A stretch of DNA of 64,000 nucleotides. Source: DATKFM01 sp963810485 (lineage in GTDB: Bacteria > Pseudomonadota > Alphaproteobacteria > Dongiales > Dongiaceae). The DNA is taken from the NCBI GenBank assembly GCA_963810485.1, contig CAWENQ010000007.1, forward strand, positions 186,001 to 250,000, written 5' to 3'. The first letter of the stretch is position 1; every line of letters begins with the position of its first letter. Below are positions 8,589-20,242 of the stretch, one piece after another. The notes under the pieces are model-generated. The model was not told the origin of the DNA, ran no database searches, and saw nothing but the letters and a program-made list of their open reading frames with translations. A program made the position numbers and the translations under genes.

Positions 8589-9446
8589 TCAGACTCCGAA
8601 TATGGCTTCCAGCTTCCGGCGCATCACGGATGGATCGGGGTCGATTCCCGTCCAGTGCCGGATGCTGATGACGCCCTGATTGACCAGCATGCCCAGGCCG
8701 TCCAGCACGGTGCAGCCACGCGCCGCCGCATCACGCAGCAGGAGCGTGCGCGGTGGATTCGGAATGACGTCGGCGACCGTCATGCCCGGCCGCAGGCTTT
8801 CGACATCGAGGTTCAGCCTGGCCTCGGTGTCCGGAAACAGGCCGATCGAGGTGGCGTTCACGACAATGTCGGTATCCTGCGGCACACGGTAGCTTCGGTC
8901 CCAGGCCACCGATTCCGCTCGCGCCTTCGTCTTGCCGTTGATATGCGCTGCCAATTCCTTGGCGGACGGCAGGCTGCGATTGACGATCGTCATCGATGCA
9001 GCGCCGGCCAGAGCAGATTCGACCGCAATGGCCCGTGCCGCGCCGCCGGCACCAAACAGGACAATCGACTTGCCGGCGGGATCGACCACCGTGCGCAAGG
9101 CGCCGATGAACCCCTGCCCGTCGGTGTTCTCGCCGATATAGCGGCCATCCCTCTGCACGGCGCAATTCACCGCGCCGATGAGATCAGCCGATTCGGCGAG
9201 CCCGTCGAGATGCTCGATTACAGCGATCTTGTGGGGGATGGAGCAGTTGAATCCGGCCCATCCCATGGCGCGGGCGCCGCGTACCGCATTGCCCAGATCC
9301 GCCGGCGCCACCTCGCAATTGATGTATCGCGCATCGAGTCCGTGATGCCGGTAGGCGGCCTCGATCATCGCCACGGTGGGGTTCTCCGCCGCCGGCATGG
9401 CGAAGCAGCCGGTCAACAGGCTGAGGAAGTTCAGCGGCTCGGCCAT
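8589..9446 (-). CDS. aroE: Shikimate (or quinate/shikimate) dehydrogenase
   Basis: 285 residues starting at the ATG at 9446, which has GGAGGG upstream; the open frame extends to 9707 but that part overlaps eda and has no family features. AroE motifs are clear: substrate pocket FNCSIPHK (catalytic Lys), AVNCAVQ, NTDGQGF (catalytic Asp), and the nucleotide-binding VLFGAGGAARAIAVE. NRSLPSA follows beta-2, suggesting NADP preference (Asn-Arg-Ser). It reduces 3-dehydroshikimate to shikimate, or may oxidise quinate/shikimate. It is the last gene of the zwf-pgl-edd-eda run, 34 bases after eda, an unusual partner. Activity on quinate rather than biosynthesis would fit a catabolic operon but is inference. 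Confidence 0.9.
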   Translation of the reverse strand: MAEPLNFLSLLTGCFAMPAAENPTVAMIEAAYRHHGLDARYINCEVAPADLGNAVRGARAMGWAGFNCSIPHKIAVIEHLDGLAESADLIGAVNCAVQRDGRYIGENTDGQGFIGALRTVVDPAGKSIVLFGAGGAARAIAVESALAGAASMTIVNRSLPSAKELAAHINGKTKARAESVAWDRSYRVPQDTDIVVNATSIGLFPDTEARLNLDVESLRPGMTVADVIPNPPRTLLLRDAAARGCTVLDGLGMLVNQGVISIRHWTGIDPDPSVMRRKLEAIFGV

Positions 9447-9480
9447 GATGCTCCCTCCGATGAAACTGTGGCGGCGGGTT

Positions 9481-10113
9481 TCAGGCCGCCTGGCACCGCA
9501 AAGCCACGCAGGTTCGCGCCCGCTCCGTGATCTTGTCCCATTCCCGGCCATGGATCGCGGCTGCCGGAACCGGCCAGGAACTGCCGACGCAGACCACGTT
9601 CGGCAGGCGAAGATAGCTTTCGGCATTTGTGGGATCGATGCCCCCGGTGGGGCAGAATTTCGCGTCGGGCAGCGGCGAGGCGAGCGACGCGAGCAGGCCG
9701 GCGCCACCAGCGGATTCGGCGGGGAAGAACTTCATCCGCTGGTAGCCGGATTCCAAGAGGCGCATGGCTTCGCTGGCGGTGGCGGCGCCGGGCAGGAACG
9801 GAATCTTCAAGTCGCGAGCGGCGGCGAGGAGTTCCGGCGTTGCACCGGGGCTGACGGCGAAGGCGGCGCCCGCCTGCTCGATCTCGGCGAATTGCTGCGG
9901 CCGCAGGACGGTGCCGGCGCCGACAATGGCGTCGGGCACTTCGGCCGCGATGCGCCGGATCGCCGCCAGCGCCGTGTCGGTGCGCAGCGTCACCTCGATC
10001 ACGCGGATGCCGCCGGCGATGAGCGCCTTGGCCAGCGGCACGGCCGCGTCGGCGTCATCGATGACGACGACGGGAATCAGCGGGCCGAGGGCGAGGATTT
10101 CCTTGATCAGCAT
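9481..10113 (-). CDS. eda: 2-dehydro-3-deoxy-phosphogluconate (KDPG) aldolase
   Basis: 210 residues, the family's usual length. It has IPVVVIDD at the N-terminus, the catalytic glutamate in VIEVTLRT, the phosphate-binding GAGTVL, the Schiff-base lysine in YQRMKFFPAE, and FCPTGGI near the C-terminus. It cleaves KDPG to pyruvate and glyceraldehyde 3-phosphate, the last specific step of the Entner-Doudoroff pathway. It sits 21 bases after edd in the same operon. Confidence 0.96.
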   Translation of the reverse strand: MLIKEILALGPLIPVVVIDDADAAVPLAKALIAGGIRVIEVTLRTDTALAAIRRIAAEVPDAIVGAGTVLRPQQFAEIEQAGAAFAVSPGATPELLAAARDLKIPFLPGAATASEAMRLLESGYQRMKFFPAESAGGAGLLASLASPLPDAKFCPTGGIDPTNAESYLRLPNVVCVGSSWPVPAAAIHGREWDKITERARTCVALRCQAA

Positions 10114-10134
10114 GTCGTTATCCCTGTGACCCCA

Positions 10135-11967
10135 TCAATTTCCAGGCAGAAAGCCGAGAACGCTGGCGCCGCTATCGGCCGCGCTGACGGCGGCGCGGAA
10201 TCCGGCGAACAGCTCGCGGCCCAGGCCGGTGTGATGGTGCGACAGATCGGCGGTTGCGGGCACCCGGGCTGCCCATTCGGCCGGCGCGACCAGCGCTTCC
10301 AGCCGGCCGGTCGTAGCGTCGATGCGGATGACATCGCCGTCCCGCAGCCGGGCGATCGGTCCGCCATCGGCGGCTTCCGGCGTCAGATGGATCGCCGCCG
10401 GCACTTTGCCCGAGGCGCCGGACATGCGGCCATCGGTCAGCAGCGCCACCTTGAAGCCCTTGTCCATGAGAACGCCCAGCGCCGGCGTCAGCTTGTGGAG
10501 TTCGGGCATGCCGTTGGCCTTGGGGCCTTGGAAGCGCACCACGGCAACAAAGTCGCGCTGCAGCTCGCCGCGCTTGAAGGCCGCTTGCAGCTCGTCCTGA
10601 TCGTTGAAGATCAGGGCCGGCGCCTCGATGACCCAGCGTTCCGGCTTCACCGCCGATACCTTGATGACGGCACGGCCGAGATTGCCTTCCAATAGTTTGA
10701 GCCCGCCATTGGCGCTGAACGGCGCCGCTACCGGCGCCAGCACGGCGGGATCGTGGCTCTGCCGCGGCCCATCGCGCCAGACAACAGAGCCATCGCTCAG
10801 CACCGGCTCGGCGCGATAGCGCGCCAGCCCGCCATCGCCGGCGGCTGTGCGCACATCCGGATGCAGCAGGCCGGCATCCAATAATTGGCCGATCAGGAAG
10901 CTCATGCCGCCGGCGGCATGGAAGTGATTCACATCGGCCTTGCCGTTGGGATAGATGCGGCAGAGCGACGGCACGACCTCGGACAGGTCGGCGAAATCAT
11001 CCCAGCTCAAGCGGATCCCGGCGGCGCGGGCCATGGCAGGCAGATGCAGCGTATGGTTGGTCGAGCCGCCGGTGGCCAGCAGGCCGACCACGCCATTGAC
11101 CACCGCGCGCTCGTCGATCACCTCGCCGACGGGTGTGAACTCGTTGCCGAGCGCCGTGATCTCGGCGACGCGCCTGGTCGCCGCCACCGTCAGCGCGTCG
11201 CGCAGCGGCGTATTCGGATTGACGAAGGACGCGCCCGGCAGATGCAGGCCCATGATCTCCATCAGCATCTGGTTGGTGTTGGCGGTGCCGTAGAAGGTGC
11301 AGGTGCCGGGGCCGTGGTAGGAGGCGCTCTCCGCCGCCAGCAGTTCCGCGCGGCCAACCTTGCCTTCGGCAAAGAGCTGGCGAATTCGCGATTTCTCATC
11401 GTTGGGCAAGCCCGAGGGCATCGGGCCGCCGGGCACGAAGATCGCCGGCAGATGGCCGAAGCTGAGGGCGCCGATCACCAGGCCGGGCACGATCTTGTCG
11501 CAGATGCCGAGATAGAGGGCGGCGTCGAACATGTCGTGGGACAGGGCAACCGCGGTCGCCAGCGCCACCACGTCGCGGGAGAACAGCGATAGTTCCATGC
11601 CCCGTTGGCCCTGGGTCACGCCGTCGCACATGGCGGGCACGCCGCCGGCGAATTGCGCAACCGCGCCCGCCTCCCGCGCCGCCTGCTTGATCAGCGCCGG
11701 AAAACGCTCGAAGGGCTGGTGCGCGCTCAGCATGTCATTGTAGGCGGAGACGATGGCGATATTGGCTTTGACGTCACCGGTGAGGTCCTGCTTGTCATCG
11801 GCGCCGCAGGCGGCGAAGCCGTGGGCGAGATTGCCGCAGGACAACTTGCCCCGCTGCGGCCCCCGCCGCGCCGCCTCGCGGATATGATCGAGATAGCGCT
11901 GCCGGTCGCTGCGGGACCGCTTGACGATGCGCTCGGTGATGTCGGCCACTCTCTCTTGGACGGGCAT
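10135..11967 (-). CDS. edd: Phosphogluconate dehydratase
   Basis: 610 residues from the ATG at 11967 (MPVQERVADITERIV), matching the Edd family length. The open frame continues to 12726, but that extension is out-of-frame pgl sequence and is rejected. Recognisable Fe-S dehydratase features are GGVPAMCDGVTQGQ, GICDKIVPG, GTCTFYGTANTNQ and LLTDGRMSGASGKVP. It dehydrates 6-phosphogluconate to KDPG and uses a [4Fe-4S] cluster. Gene order zwf-pgl-edd-eda makes the whole Entner-Doudoroff shunt one transcription unit. Confidence 0.96.
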   Translation of the reverse strand: MPVQERVADITERIVKRSRSDRQRYLDHIREAARRGPQRGKLSCGNLAHGFAACGADDKQDLTGDVKANIAIVSAYNDMLSAHQPFERFPALIKQAAREAGAVAQFAGGVPAMCDGVTQGQRGMELSLFSRDVVALATAVALSHDMFDAALYLGICDKIVPGLVIGALSFGHLPAIFVPGGPMPSGLPNDEKSRIRQLFAEGKVGRAELLAAESASYHGPGTCTFYGTANTNQMLMEIMGLHLPGASFVNPNTPLRDALTVAATRRVAEITALGNEFTPVGEVIDERAVVNGVVGLLATGGSTNHTLHLPAMARAAGIRLSWDDFADLSEVVPSLCRIYPNGKADVNHFHAAGGMSFLIGQLLDAGLLHPDVRTAAGDGGLARYRAEPVLSDGSVVWRDGPRQSHDPAVLAPVAAPFSANGGLKLLEGNLGRAVIKVSAVKPERWVIEAPALIFNDQDELQAAFKRGELQRDFVAVVRFQGPKANGMPELHKLTPALGVLMDKGFKVALLTDGRMSGASGKVPAAIHLTPEAADGGPIARLRDGDVIRIDATTGRLEALVAPAEWAARVPATADLSHHHTGLGRELFAGFRAAVSAADSGASVLGFLPGN

Positions 11968-11978
11968 GATCGTGGACC

Positions 11979-12691
<713 letters not shown>

Positions 12692-12695
<4 letters not shown>

Positions 12696-14173
12696 GCCGC
12701 GTCCTCGAACCAGCTTCTGTTGTCACGCGCCATCAGCGCCTGGGCATCCGAGGGCCCCCAGCTTCCGGCGGTGTAGGCCTTCGGTGTCGTCGGGCTGCGG
12801 CTCCAGGCGTCGAGGATCGGCTCGATCCAGGTCCAGGCCGCCTCCACCTCGTCCTTGCGCATGAACAGCGTGGGATTGCCGCGGATGACATCCAGCAGCA
12901 GCCGCTCATAGGCATCGGGGAACGGCACCTGGAAGGTCTCGGCGAAACTGAGATTCAGCGGCACCTGCTTGAGCCGCATGCCGCCGGGGCCTGGGTCCTT
13001 GCTCATGAGCATCAGCTTCACACCCTCATCCGGCTGCAGGCGGATGATCAGCCGGTTCGGGCTGATCTCGCCGGCGCCTTCGCCGAAGATGGAATGGGGA
13101 ATGGTCTTGAACTGCACCACGATCTCCGACAGCCGTGCGGCCATGCGCTTGCCTGTCCGCATATAGAACGGCACGCCGGCCCAGCGCCAGTTCGCCACCT
13201 CTGCCTTCAGCGCCACGAAGGTCTCGGTGTTGCTGGCGTTGGCGCCGCCCAGCTCCTCGAGATAGCCGGGCACCGGCTGGCCGTCGATGGCGCCCGCCTG
13301 ATACTGCCCGCGGGCGGCGCAGCTCGCCAGCGAGCCGTTGGAAATCTGGGTCAGCGCCCTCAGCACCTTCAGCTTCTCATCGCGCACCGCATCGGCGTTG
13401 AAGGCCGCCGGCGGCTCCATGGCGACGAGGCAGAGCAATTGCAGCAGATGGTTCTGCACCATGTCGCGCAAGGCCCCGGCGCCGTCATAGTAGGCGGCGC
13501 GGCCCTCGACACCGATGGTCTCGGCTACGGTGATCTGCACATGATCGATGGCGGTGCGATTCCAGAGCGACTCGAACAGCGAATTCGCAAAGCGCAAGGC
13601 CATCAAGTTCTGCACCGTCTCCTTGCCGAGATAATGATCGATGCGGAAGATCTGATGCTCTTCGAACACGGCGCCGACCGCATCGTTGATGGCGTGGGCC
13701 GAGGCGAGGTCGTGGCCCAGCGGCTTCTCCAGCACCACGCGGGTTTTCGGCGTCAGCACGCCGCTACCGGCGAGGCGCTGGCAGATCGGCCCGAACAGAT
13801 TGGGCGCCGTTGCCAGATAGAAGACGCGGACGCGCTCGGCCGTTCCGGCCAGACGTTCCGCCATCGCCGACCAGCCTGCGTCGGCGGTCACATCCACAGC
13901 CACATAGTCGATGCGGCGCAGATAGCTGTCGACGCGGGCCGCGTCCAGATCGGCGGCGGCCACGAATTGAGTCAGCGCCTCGCGCACCCGCGCCACGAAG
14001 GCGTCGCGACTCAGCACGCTGCGCGCGGCGCCGATGATGCGGCTCTCCGGCGGCAGCTGCCCGTCGCAATGGCGGTGATAGAGCCCCGGCAGGATCTTGC
14101 GCATGGCGAGATCGCCGGTGCCGCCGAACACGATGAGATCGAAGGCCGGGACGGCAATGAATTGTGCGCTCAC
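12692..14173 (-). CDS. zwf: Glucose-6-phosphate 1-dehydrogenase
   Basis: 493 residues. The N-terminal nucleotide site is VFGGTGDLAMRK, the catalytic region is FRIDHYLGKETVQNLMALRFAN, and the C-terminal substrate-binding region includes PFYMRTGKRM. It oxidises glucose 6-phosphate to 6-phosphogluconolactone with reduction of NAD(P). First gene of the Entner-Doudoroff operon. The 135-base AT-rich gap upstream (14174-14308), shared with the divergent DUF1127 gene, should contain the promoters of both. Confidence 0.97.
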
Positions 14174-14308
14174 GGTCTTTCCTTTCCTACTGCTGGCCCG
14201 GGAAACAGGATCGGGACAGTTTGACGCAATGCAGCATTTTATTTGCAGACAATTGTTTACGTATATTCAAGTGATTATATACAGTTTCGGCAACTAGAGA
14301 GGTGAATA

Positions 14309-14476
14309 ATGTTGCGATGCATCAGAAGTTTAATGTCGAGAATGCAGGAGCAGCAACGGTTCAATCGGCTCCTGACCGAGCTGCGGCGATATGACGACCG
14401 CGAGCTCTTCGAGCTGGGCATTCCGCCCGCCGATATCCGCCGTGTGGCCCGGCAGACCGCCCGCACCGGCCGGTAA
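14309..14476 (+). CDS. DUF1127 (YjiS-like) small protein
   Basis: 55 residues starting at ATG 14309 with AGAGAGGTG as ribosome site and ending at TAA 14474-14476. The C-terminal half, ELRRYDDRELFELGIPPADIRRVARQ, is the arginine-rich DUF1127 signature. Members of this family are abundant in Alphaproteobacteria; some affect phosphate uptake, carbon metabolism or RNA turnover, but no biochemical role is fixed. It lies between zwf (divergent) and the stop of glgX/malQ (convergent, 6 bases apart), so it sits between the two carbon operons. Confidence 0.85.
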   Translation: MLRCIRSLMSRMQEQQRFNRLLTELRRYDDRELFELGIPPADIRRVARQTARTGR

Positions 14477-14482
14477 GCAAAG

Positions 14483-17400
14483 CTAGTTCCCATCGTTGCG
14501 GCCCCGCTTGACGGCGGCCGCAATCTGCTTTGCCAGGGGACGGCCGGCCAACTCGCCGACCGGCGCGCTCAGGCGCCGCCGCCAGTTCGGCCGCTCCTTG
14601 TCTGTTCCCGGCACATTCAGCGGCTCGGTCTCCGCCAGCAGATCGTCGGCCTGCACCAGCACCAGCGCCGAGCGCGTCTCCGCCAGCAATTCGTGAGCGG
14701 CGGTCATCAGCTCGGCGTCGCTGTCGCCGGCGCTGATATCATGCTGCGCCAAGGCCTGGCGCAATTCGGCTTCTTCCTTGCTGCGTGCGGCTGTGCTCGC
14801 GGCGGCGGATGCCTGATCGAGCTGGCCCACCTCGCGCCGGATCTCGATGTCACGGCCCTGACGCCAGCCGGTGAAGGTCGGCAGATCGTGGGACGAAAGA
14901 CAACTGACCGATAGCGGCGGATAACTCTCCGGCGGCAAGAAGCTGTCGCCGTCGCGCTCCCACCAGAGCACGCGATAGGAAAGGATATTGGCCTGCGCCA
15001 GCCGCTCGCGCAGGCCCGGCGGCACGGTGCCGAGATCTTCGCCGATGATTGTGCAGCGCGCGCGGTGGCTCTCGATCGCGGTGACCGCGATCAGTTCCTC
15101 GAGCGGAAAGGTCACGTAAGCGCCGTTCTTGCCCGCCGCGCCATCGGGCACCCAGAATTGCCGCATGTACCCCAGGATATGATCGATGCGCAGCAGGCCG
15201 GCATGACGCATGTTTGCCCGCAGCATGGCGATGAACGGTTCATATCCCGCATCGGCAAGCGCATGGGGTTCGAACGGTGCGAGCTGCCAAACCTGTCCGT
15301 CCCGCGCGAACGGATCGGGCGGCGCGCCGAGGGAGACACCGCCGGCGTAGTGATCGGGGCTTGCCCGGATCTCGCCGCTGTCCCGCGCGGCGCCCAGCGC
15401 AAGATCACGATAGATGCCGAGGTCGAGACCGGCCGCGCGCGCGCGATCGGCAGCGGCAGCAAACTGCCGCTCGGCGATCCATTGCAGCCAGATGTGGAAA
15501 TCCGCTGCCGCGTCCGCCGCGGCGCTGCCGGCCCTCTCCGCCAACGACTCGTAGATTCCATGGCGCCGAAGGCTGTCGCCACCGGCCTGCTTGAAGCTTT
15601 CGAATTCCCGGCGCAGCGCATGTTTCCTAGCGCTGAAATCGGCGAACGCCGCCGACAGCGCGTCGCGTTTCACCGCCCAGACGGCCGGATAATCGACATG
15701 GCGCAGGGCTCGCAATGCCGCGACATCAGCCTCAGTTTTCGCCAATGCCGCGCGCAACCGCGGCGACTGCAGAAGCGCATCGACGCCACCGAGATCGATA
15801 TAGATCGGATCGATGAAGCGCCGGTCCGACGGCTGGTAGGGGCTGGCGCGCTCGCGATTCACCGGGGAACAGGTGATGCAGCGGATTGATGCCGGCGAAG
15901 GAGCCGCCCAGCTTCGCCGAAGCCTCGCAGAACCGCGCCAGCGTTTCGAAATCGCCGATTCCGGTATCGGTCGGATGCCGCAATGCATAGAGATGGGTTG
16001 TCAGGCCGAACAGCCTGGCGCCATCGCCAATTCGCTTATGCAGATAGCTGGCCGGCGGGCTAACGATGAGGCGGCAGGACTCTTCCGGGTATTCTTCGAG
16101 AACAGCCTCGTGATACCCGGCGGGCAACGCCGGCAACCGGACCTGCAAATGACGAACCGCCGCGCCATCCAGGTCGGCGTGATGGAGCTCCTGGAGCTGA
16201 TCCCGAGCGATCGTGATTCGCTGCGCCGATCCATCTTCGCTCTTGATGTCGAGCGCGAGCGCGCGTCCGGCGAGACGTTCCGGCAGGGCAAGACGCACTG
16301 ATCCCAGCGCATTTGCGTGCAGCAGCCGCACCGCCGGCAAGATCCGGCGATCGCACTTGCGCTGCAACGTGAGCAATGATTCCCGTGCATCAGATAGCGT
16401 ATCCGCCGGCAGGCGCATCGCCTTGAGCAGGGCGCGCTTCGTTTCGATCGACACGCGATGATGCGTGCCGTCCACCTGCCACCATTCATCTTGGATTCCA
16501 GCGGCCGCCGCGAGTTCGTCGACCGTCGCGTCGTCGGCCTTGCGGCTCTTGCCGCCGATATCGGCTGCTTCCGCCAGGACCACCACCGAACGGCCGGGAA
16601 CGGCGACACCGGCCGGGATCGCCTGCCGATCTTCTGTCCGCTTTGTCGAATCGAGAGCTAGTCGCCATCCGAATCCCTCGCGCGGCTCCGGTGGCGTCAC
16701 CGTCGCGGCCGCCTCACCCCTGTTGAACCACAGGCAGAGCCGATCCGCCGGCGTGCCGCCGCTTGGCGGCTCGTAAAGCGCGAGGCCGAAGACGGACAGT
16801 CTGTTGTCGCTCCAGTCATCGCCGGCCATCGGCTTGCCATCGGCCTTCAGCCATGCCGCATCAGGAATCCCGCTGCCGTCTGTCGGCGCGCCGGTCAGGA
16901 AGCGGTCGGCGGATATCGCCGGATGGGCGCGGCGGAACTGCACCAGTTGCGATACGAAATCGATCAATGCCCCATCGGCATTGGCCCAGTCCAGCCAGGT
17001 GGTCTCGTTATCCTGGGCATAGGCATTGTTGTTGCCCCGCTGCGTGCGGCCGAGTTCATCGCCCGCCGTCAGCATGGGCGTGCCCCGCGACAGCAGCAGC
17101 GTGGCCAGCAGCGCGCGCTGATCCCGTTGCCGGCGCTCATTGATGCCGGAGTCGTCGGATGGCCCCTCTGCGCCGTTGTTCCAGCAAACCTCGTGGCTGC
17201 TGCCGTCGCGATTCTCCTCGCCGTTCGGCTGATTATGCTTGGCCTCGTAGGAGACGAGGTCGCGCAAGGTAAAGCCGTCATGGGCGGCGATGAAATGGAC
17301 GCTGCGCGACGGTGCGCGGCCGCCGGCCGCAAAGATATCCGACGAGCCGGCAAGCCGCGTCGCGAACTGTCCGGCGCCCCCGTCCTTGCCGCGCCAGAAC

Positions 17401-18605
17401 CGGCGCACATCGTCGCGGTATCTGTCGTTCCATTCATGCCATCCCCTGGGAAACTGCCCAAGCCGGTAGCCGCCGGGGCCGATATCCCAGGGCTCGGCGA
17501 CATAGGTGAGTCCCGACAGCAGCGGATCCTGCTCGATGGCCTTGAACAGCGGCGCGTGACTATCGAAGCCCTGGTCTGTGCGCCCCAGCACCGTGGCGAG
17601 ATCGAAGCGGAAACCGTCGACGCCGGTCTGGCCGGCCCAGTGCCGCAGCGTGTCGGTTGCCAGTTGCACCACCGGTGCGCGATCCAGCGCCAGGGTGTTG
17701 CCGCAACCGGTGTCGTTCACCAGCATCCCCGGATCGTCCTCGGCATGTCTGTAATAGAGCGCATTGTCCAGGCCGCGCAGCGATAGCGTTGCGCCCTGCG
17801 TATCGCTCTCGCCCGTGTGGTTCAGCACGATATCCAGCAGCACGCGGATATCAGCCTTCTGCAGCGCCTGCACGGCTTGGCGCAGCTCGGCAAGCCCGCC
17901 CGGCGCCAGCCGGGGATCGGGCGCCATGAAAGTGACGGGGTTGTAGCCCCAGCCGTTGGCGAGCCCCAGCGCCGGCAAATGACGCTCGTCGATCCAGGCT
18001 GCGATCGGCATCAGCTCGACCGTGTCGACGCCGATCCGCTGGAGATGCTCGATCATCAGGGGATGAGCCAACGCCGCGACCGTCCCGCGCATCGCCTGCG
18101 GCAGATCCGGATGGCGCTGGCTGAAGGCCTTGACAGCAATCTCGTAGATGAAGCCCGGCTGCCGTGGCGCCGCTCGCGGCGCTGGCGGCATCGGCGCGGT
18201 CAGGATCGTCTTCGGCACCAGATGCGCCGTATCCCGCGCCGCGCTTCGCGGGGCCGCCAGATCCGGATGCCAGGCAATGGGCCGGTCGAGCGCCGTCGCA
18301 TAGGGGTCGACCAGCAGCTTGGCCGGATCGAAGCGGTGACCCCGGGCCGGATCGAACGGGCCGTCGGCGCGCAGCCCATAGCGCATGCCCGCGGTGAGGC
18401 CGGAGATGAAGCCATGATGCACATCACCGGATCGGCCCGGCAGCGCGAATCGCGCAATCTCCCGGTCGTCCTCGTCATCGAAGATGCAGACCCAGATTTT
18501 CTCCCCGTGGCGCGACAGCACCGCCAGATTGGAGCCGCCGGATTCGATCCTCGCGCCCAGCGGCGCGGGTCGGCCCGTGGAGATGGCGAAGCGAGCGGCC
18601 AGCAT
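14483..18605 (-). CDS. glgX/malQ: GlgX debranching enzyme fused to MalQ 4-alpha-glucanotransferase (one frameshift)
   Basis: About 1373 residues when one indel is corrected. Residues 1 to about 660 are a GH13 GlgX-type debranching enzyme: GVDGFRFDLATVLGR (nucleophile Asp), TYVAEPWDIGPGGY (acid/base Glu), IAAHDGFTLRDLVSY. From about residue 690 a GH77 MalQ begins: DELAAAAGIQDEWWQVDG, RIDHILGYMRQFWVPDG, TIIGEDLGTVPPG, CLSSHDLPTFTGW. The frame breaks near 15865-15872 inside the conserved NPLHHLFP..RERASPYQPSDRRF stretch. Removing one C from a CCCC run restores it, so a sequencing indel is likely. The fused enzyme would debranch glycogen and disproportionate the released maltodextrins. Last gene of the glycogen operon; it starts 5 bases after the pgm stop. 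Confidence 0.9.
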
Positions 18606-18610
18606 CTGAC

Positions 18611-20242
18611 TCAGGTGATCACCGAGGGCTCGTGCCGTCCGGTGCGGGAGTCGATCTCCGCCAGCGAACGGGCGAAACCGATCAGCGGTGCCAGCGCCGC
18701 CTGGGTTTCCAGATCGAGCTTGGCGGGATCACGCTCATAGCGCTCGATGTAGACGCGGAGCGTCGCTCCCGCAGTGCCGGTGCCGGAGAGCCGATAGACC
18801 ACGCGCGAGCCATCCTCGAACAGGATGCGAATGCCCTGTGCGGTCGTTCGAGACCCATCGACCGGATCCTCATAGGCGAAGTCATCGGCCTTGCCGACCG
18901 CGACGCCGCCGAGGGTAGTTCCCTTCAGCTTGGGAAGACCGTCGCGCAGATGCTTCACCAGCCCCTGTGCCGCGGCTTCGTCGACCTCCTCATAGTCATG
19001 GCGCGAATAATAGTTGCGGCCGTAGTTGCGCCAATGCTCGCGGACGATGTCGGTCACGCTCTGCCGCCGCCGCGCCAGGATGTTGAGCCACAGCAACACC
19101 GCCCAAAGCCCATCCTTCTCCCGCACATGGTTCGATCCGGTGCCCGCACTCTCTTCGCCGCAGATCGTCGCCATGCCCGGCATCCAGCAGATTGCCGAAG
19201 AACTTCCAGCCCGTGGGCGTTTCGAAGCAACGGATGCCCAGCTTCTCGGCGACACGGTCGGCGGCGCCGCTGGTGGGCATGGAGCGGGCGATGCCGGCGA
19301 GGCCCATGGCATAGGCCGGCGCCAGATGGGCTTGTGCCGCAAGGATCGCCAGCGAGTCTGACGGCGTGACGAACTGATTTCGGCCGATGATCAGGTTGCG
19401 GTCGCCGTCGCCATCGGAGGCCGCACCGAAATCCGGCGCCGATGACGACATCATGAGATCGTAGAGCGCCTTCGCATGGACCAGGTTCGGGTCGGGATGG
19501 TGGCCGCCGAAATCTTCCAGCGGCGTTCCGTTGACCACTGTTCCCTGGGAGGCACCAAGCGCATCTTCCAGGATCGCATGGGCATAGGGCCCGGTGATCG
19601 CGTGCATGGCATCGAAGCGCATGCGGAAACCGGATTTGAACAGGGCGCGGATGGCGTCAAAATCGAACAGCTTCTCCATCAGCTGCATGGTAATCGGCGA
19701 CCGGATCGATGACCTCGACCGTCATCGACTCGACTTTGGTTGGGCCGATCTGCGCGAGATCCACGTCAGGCGCATCGGCAATGCGGTACTGATCCAGATT
19801 CTTGGGTCCGGGCATAGATCGCGTCTGTGAGCTTCTCCGGCGCGGGGCCGCCATTGCCGGCATTGTATTTGATGCCGAAATCGCCATGAGGCCCGGCAGG
19901 ATTGTGGCTGGCCGACAGGATGATGCCGCCGAAGGCGCCGTGCTTGCGGATCACGTGGGAGGCGGCTGGCGTCGATAGCAGGCCATTGCGGCCGGTCATC
20001 ACGCGGCCGAAGCCGTTCGCCGCTGCCATGCGGATCACCGTCTGGATCACTTCGCGATTGAAGTATCGCCCATCGCCGCCGACCACCAGCGTCTTGCCGG
20101 CGAACCCCTCGAGCGTGTCGAATATCGACTGGATGAAGTTCTCGGCATAATGCTGTTCCTGGAACACCGTCACTTTCTTGCGCAGGCCGGAGGTGCCGGG
20201 CCGCTGGCCGTCGAAAGGCTTGGTCGCGACGGTACGGATCAT
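18611..20242 (-). CDS. pgm: Phosphoglucomutase (broken by about three frameshifts)
   Basis: Reconstructed length about 543 residues, normal for the Pgm/PNGM-type enzyme. Order of blocks: start MIRTVATKPFDGQRPGTSGL; LSASHNPAGPHGDFGIKYN (phosphoserine loop); frame change near 19800; VIDPVADYH; change near 19690; SDGDGDRNLIIG (metal-binding Asp); GWKFFGNLLDAG; change near 19175; GEESAGTGSNHVREKDGLWAVL; C-terminal RLSGTGTAGATLRVYIE (phosphate-binding). It interconverts glucose 6-phosphate and glucose 1-phosphate, feeding GlgC. Its ATG overlaps the glgA stop. All conserved blocks persist in shifted frames, favouring assembly errors. Confidence 0.9.

Noticed and set aside
9447..9707. N-terminal extension of aroE
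   Set aside because: Overlaps eda and has no family similarity; strong ribosome site supports 9446.
13094..14224. 376-residue plus-strand frame
   Set aside because: Antisense shadow of zwf with low-complexity His/Gln/Arg composition.
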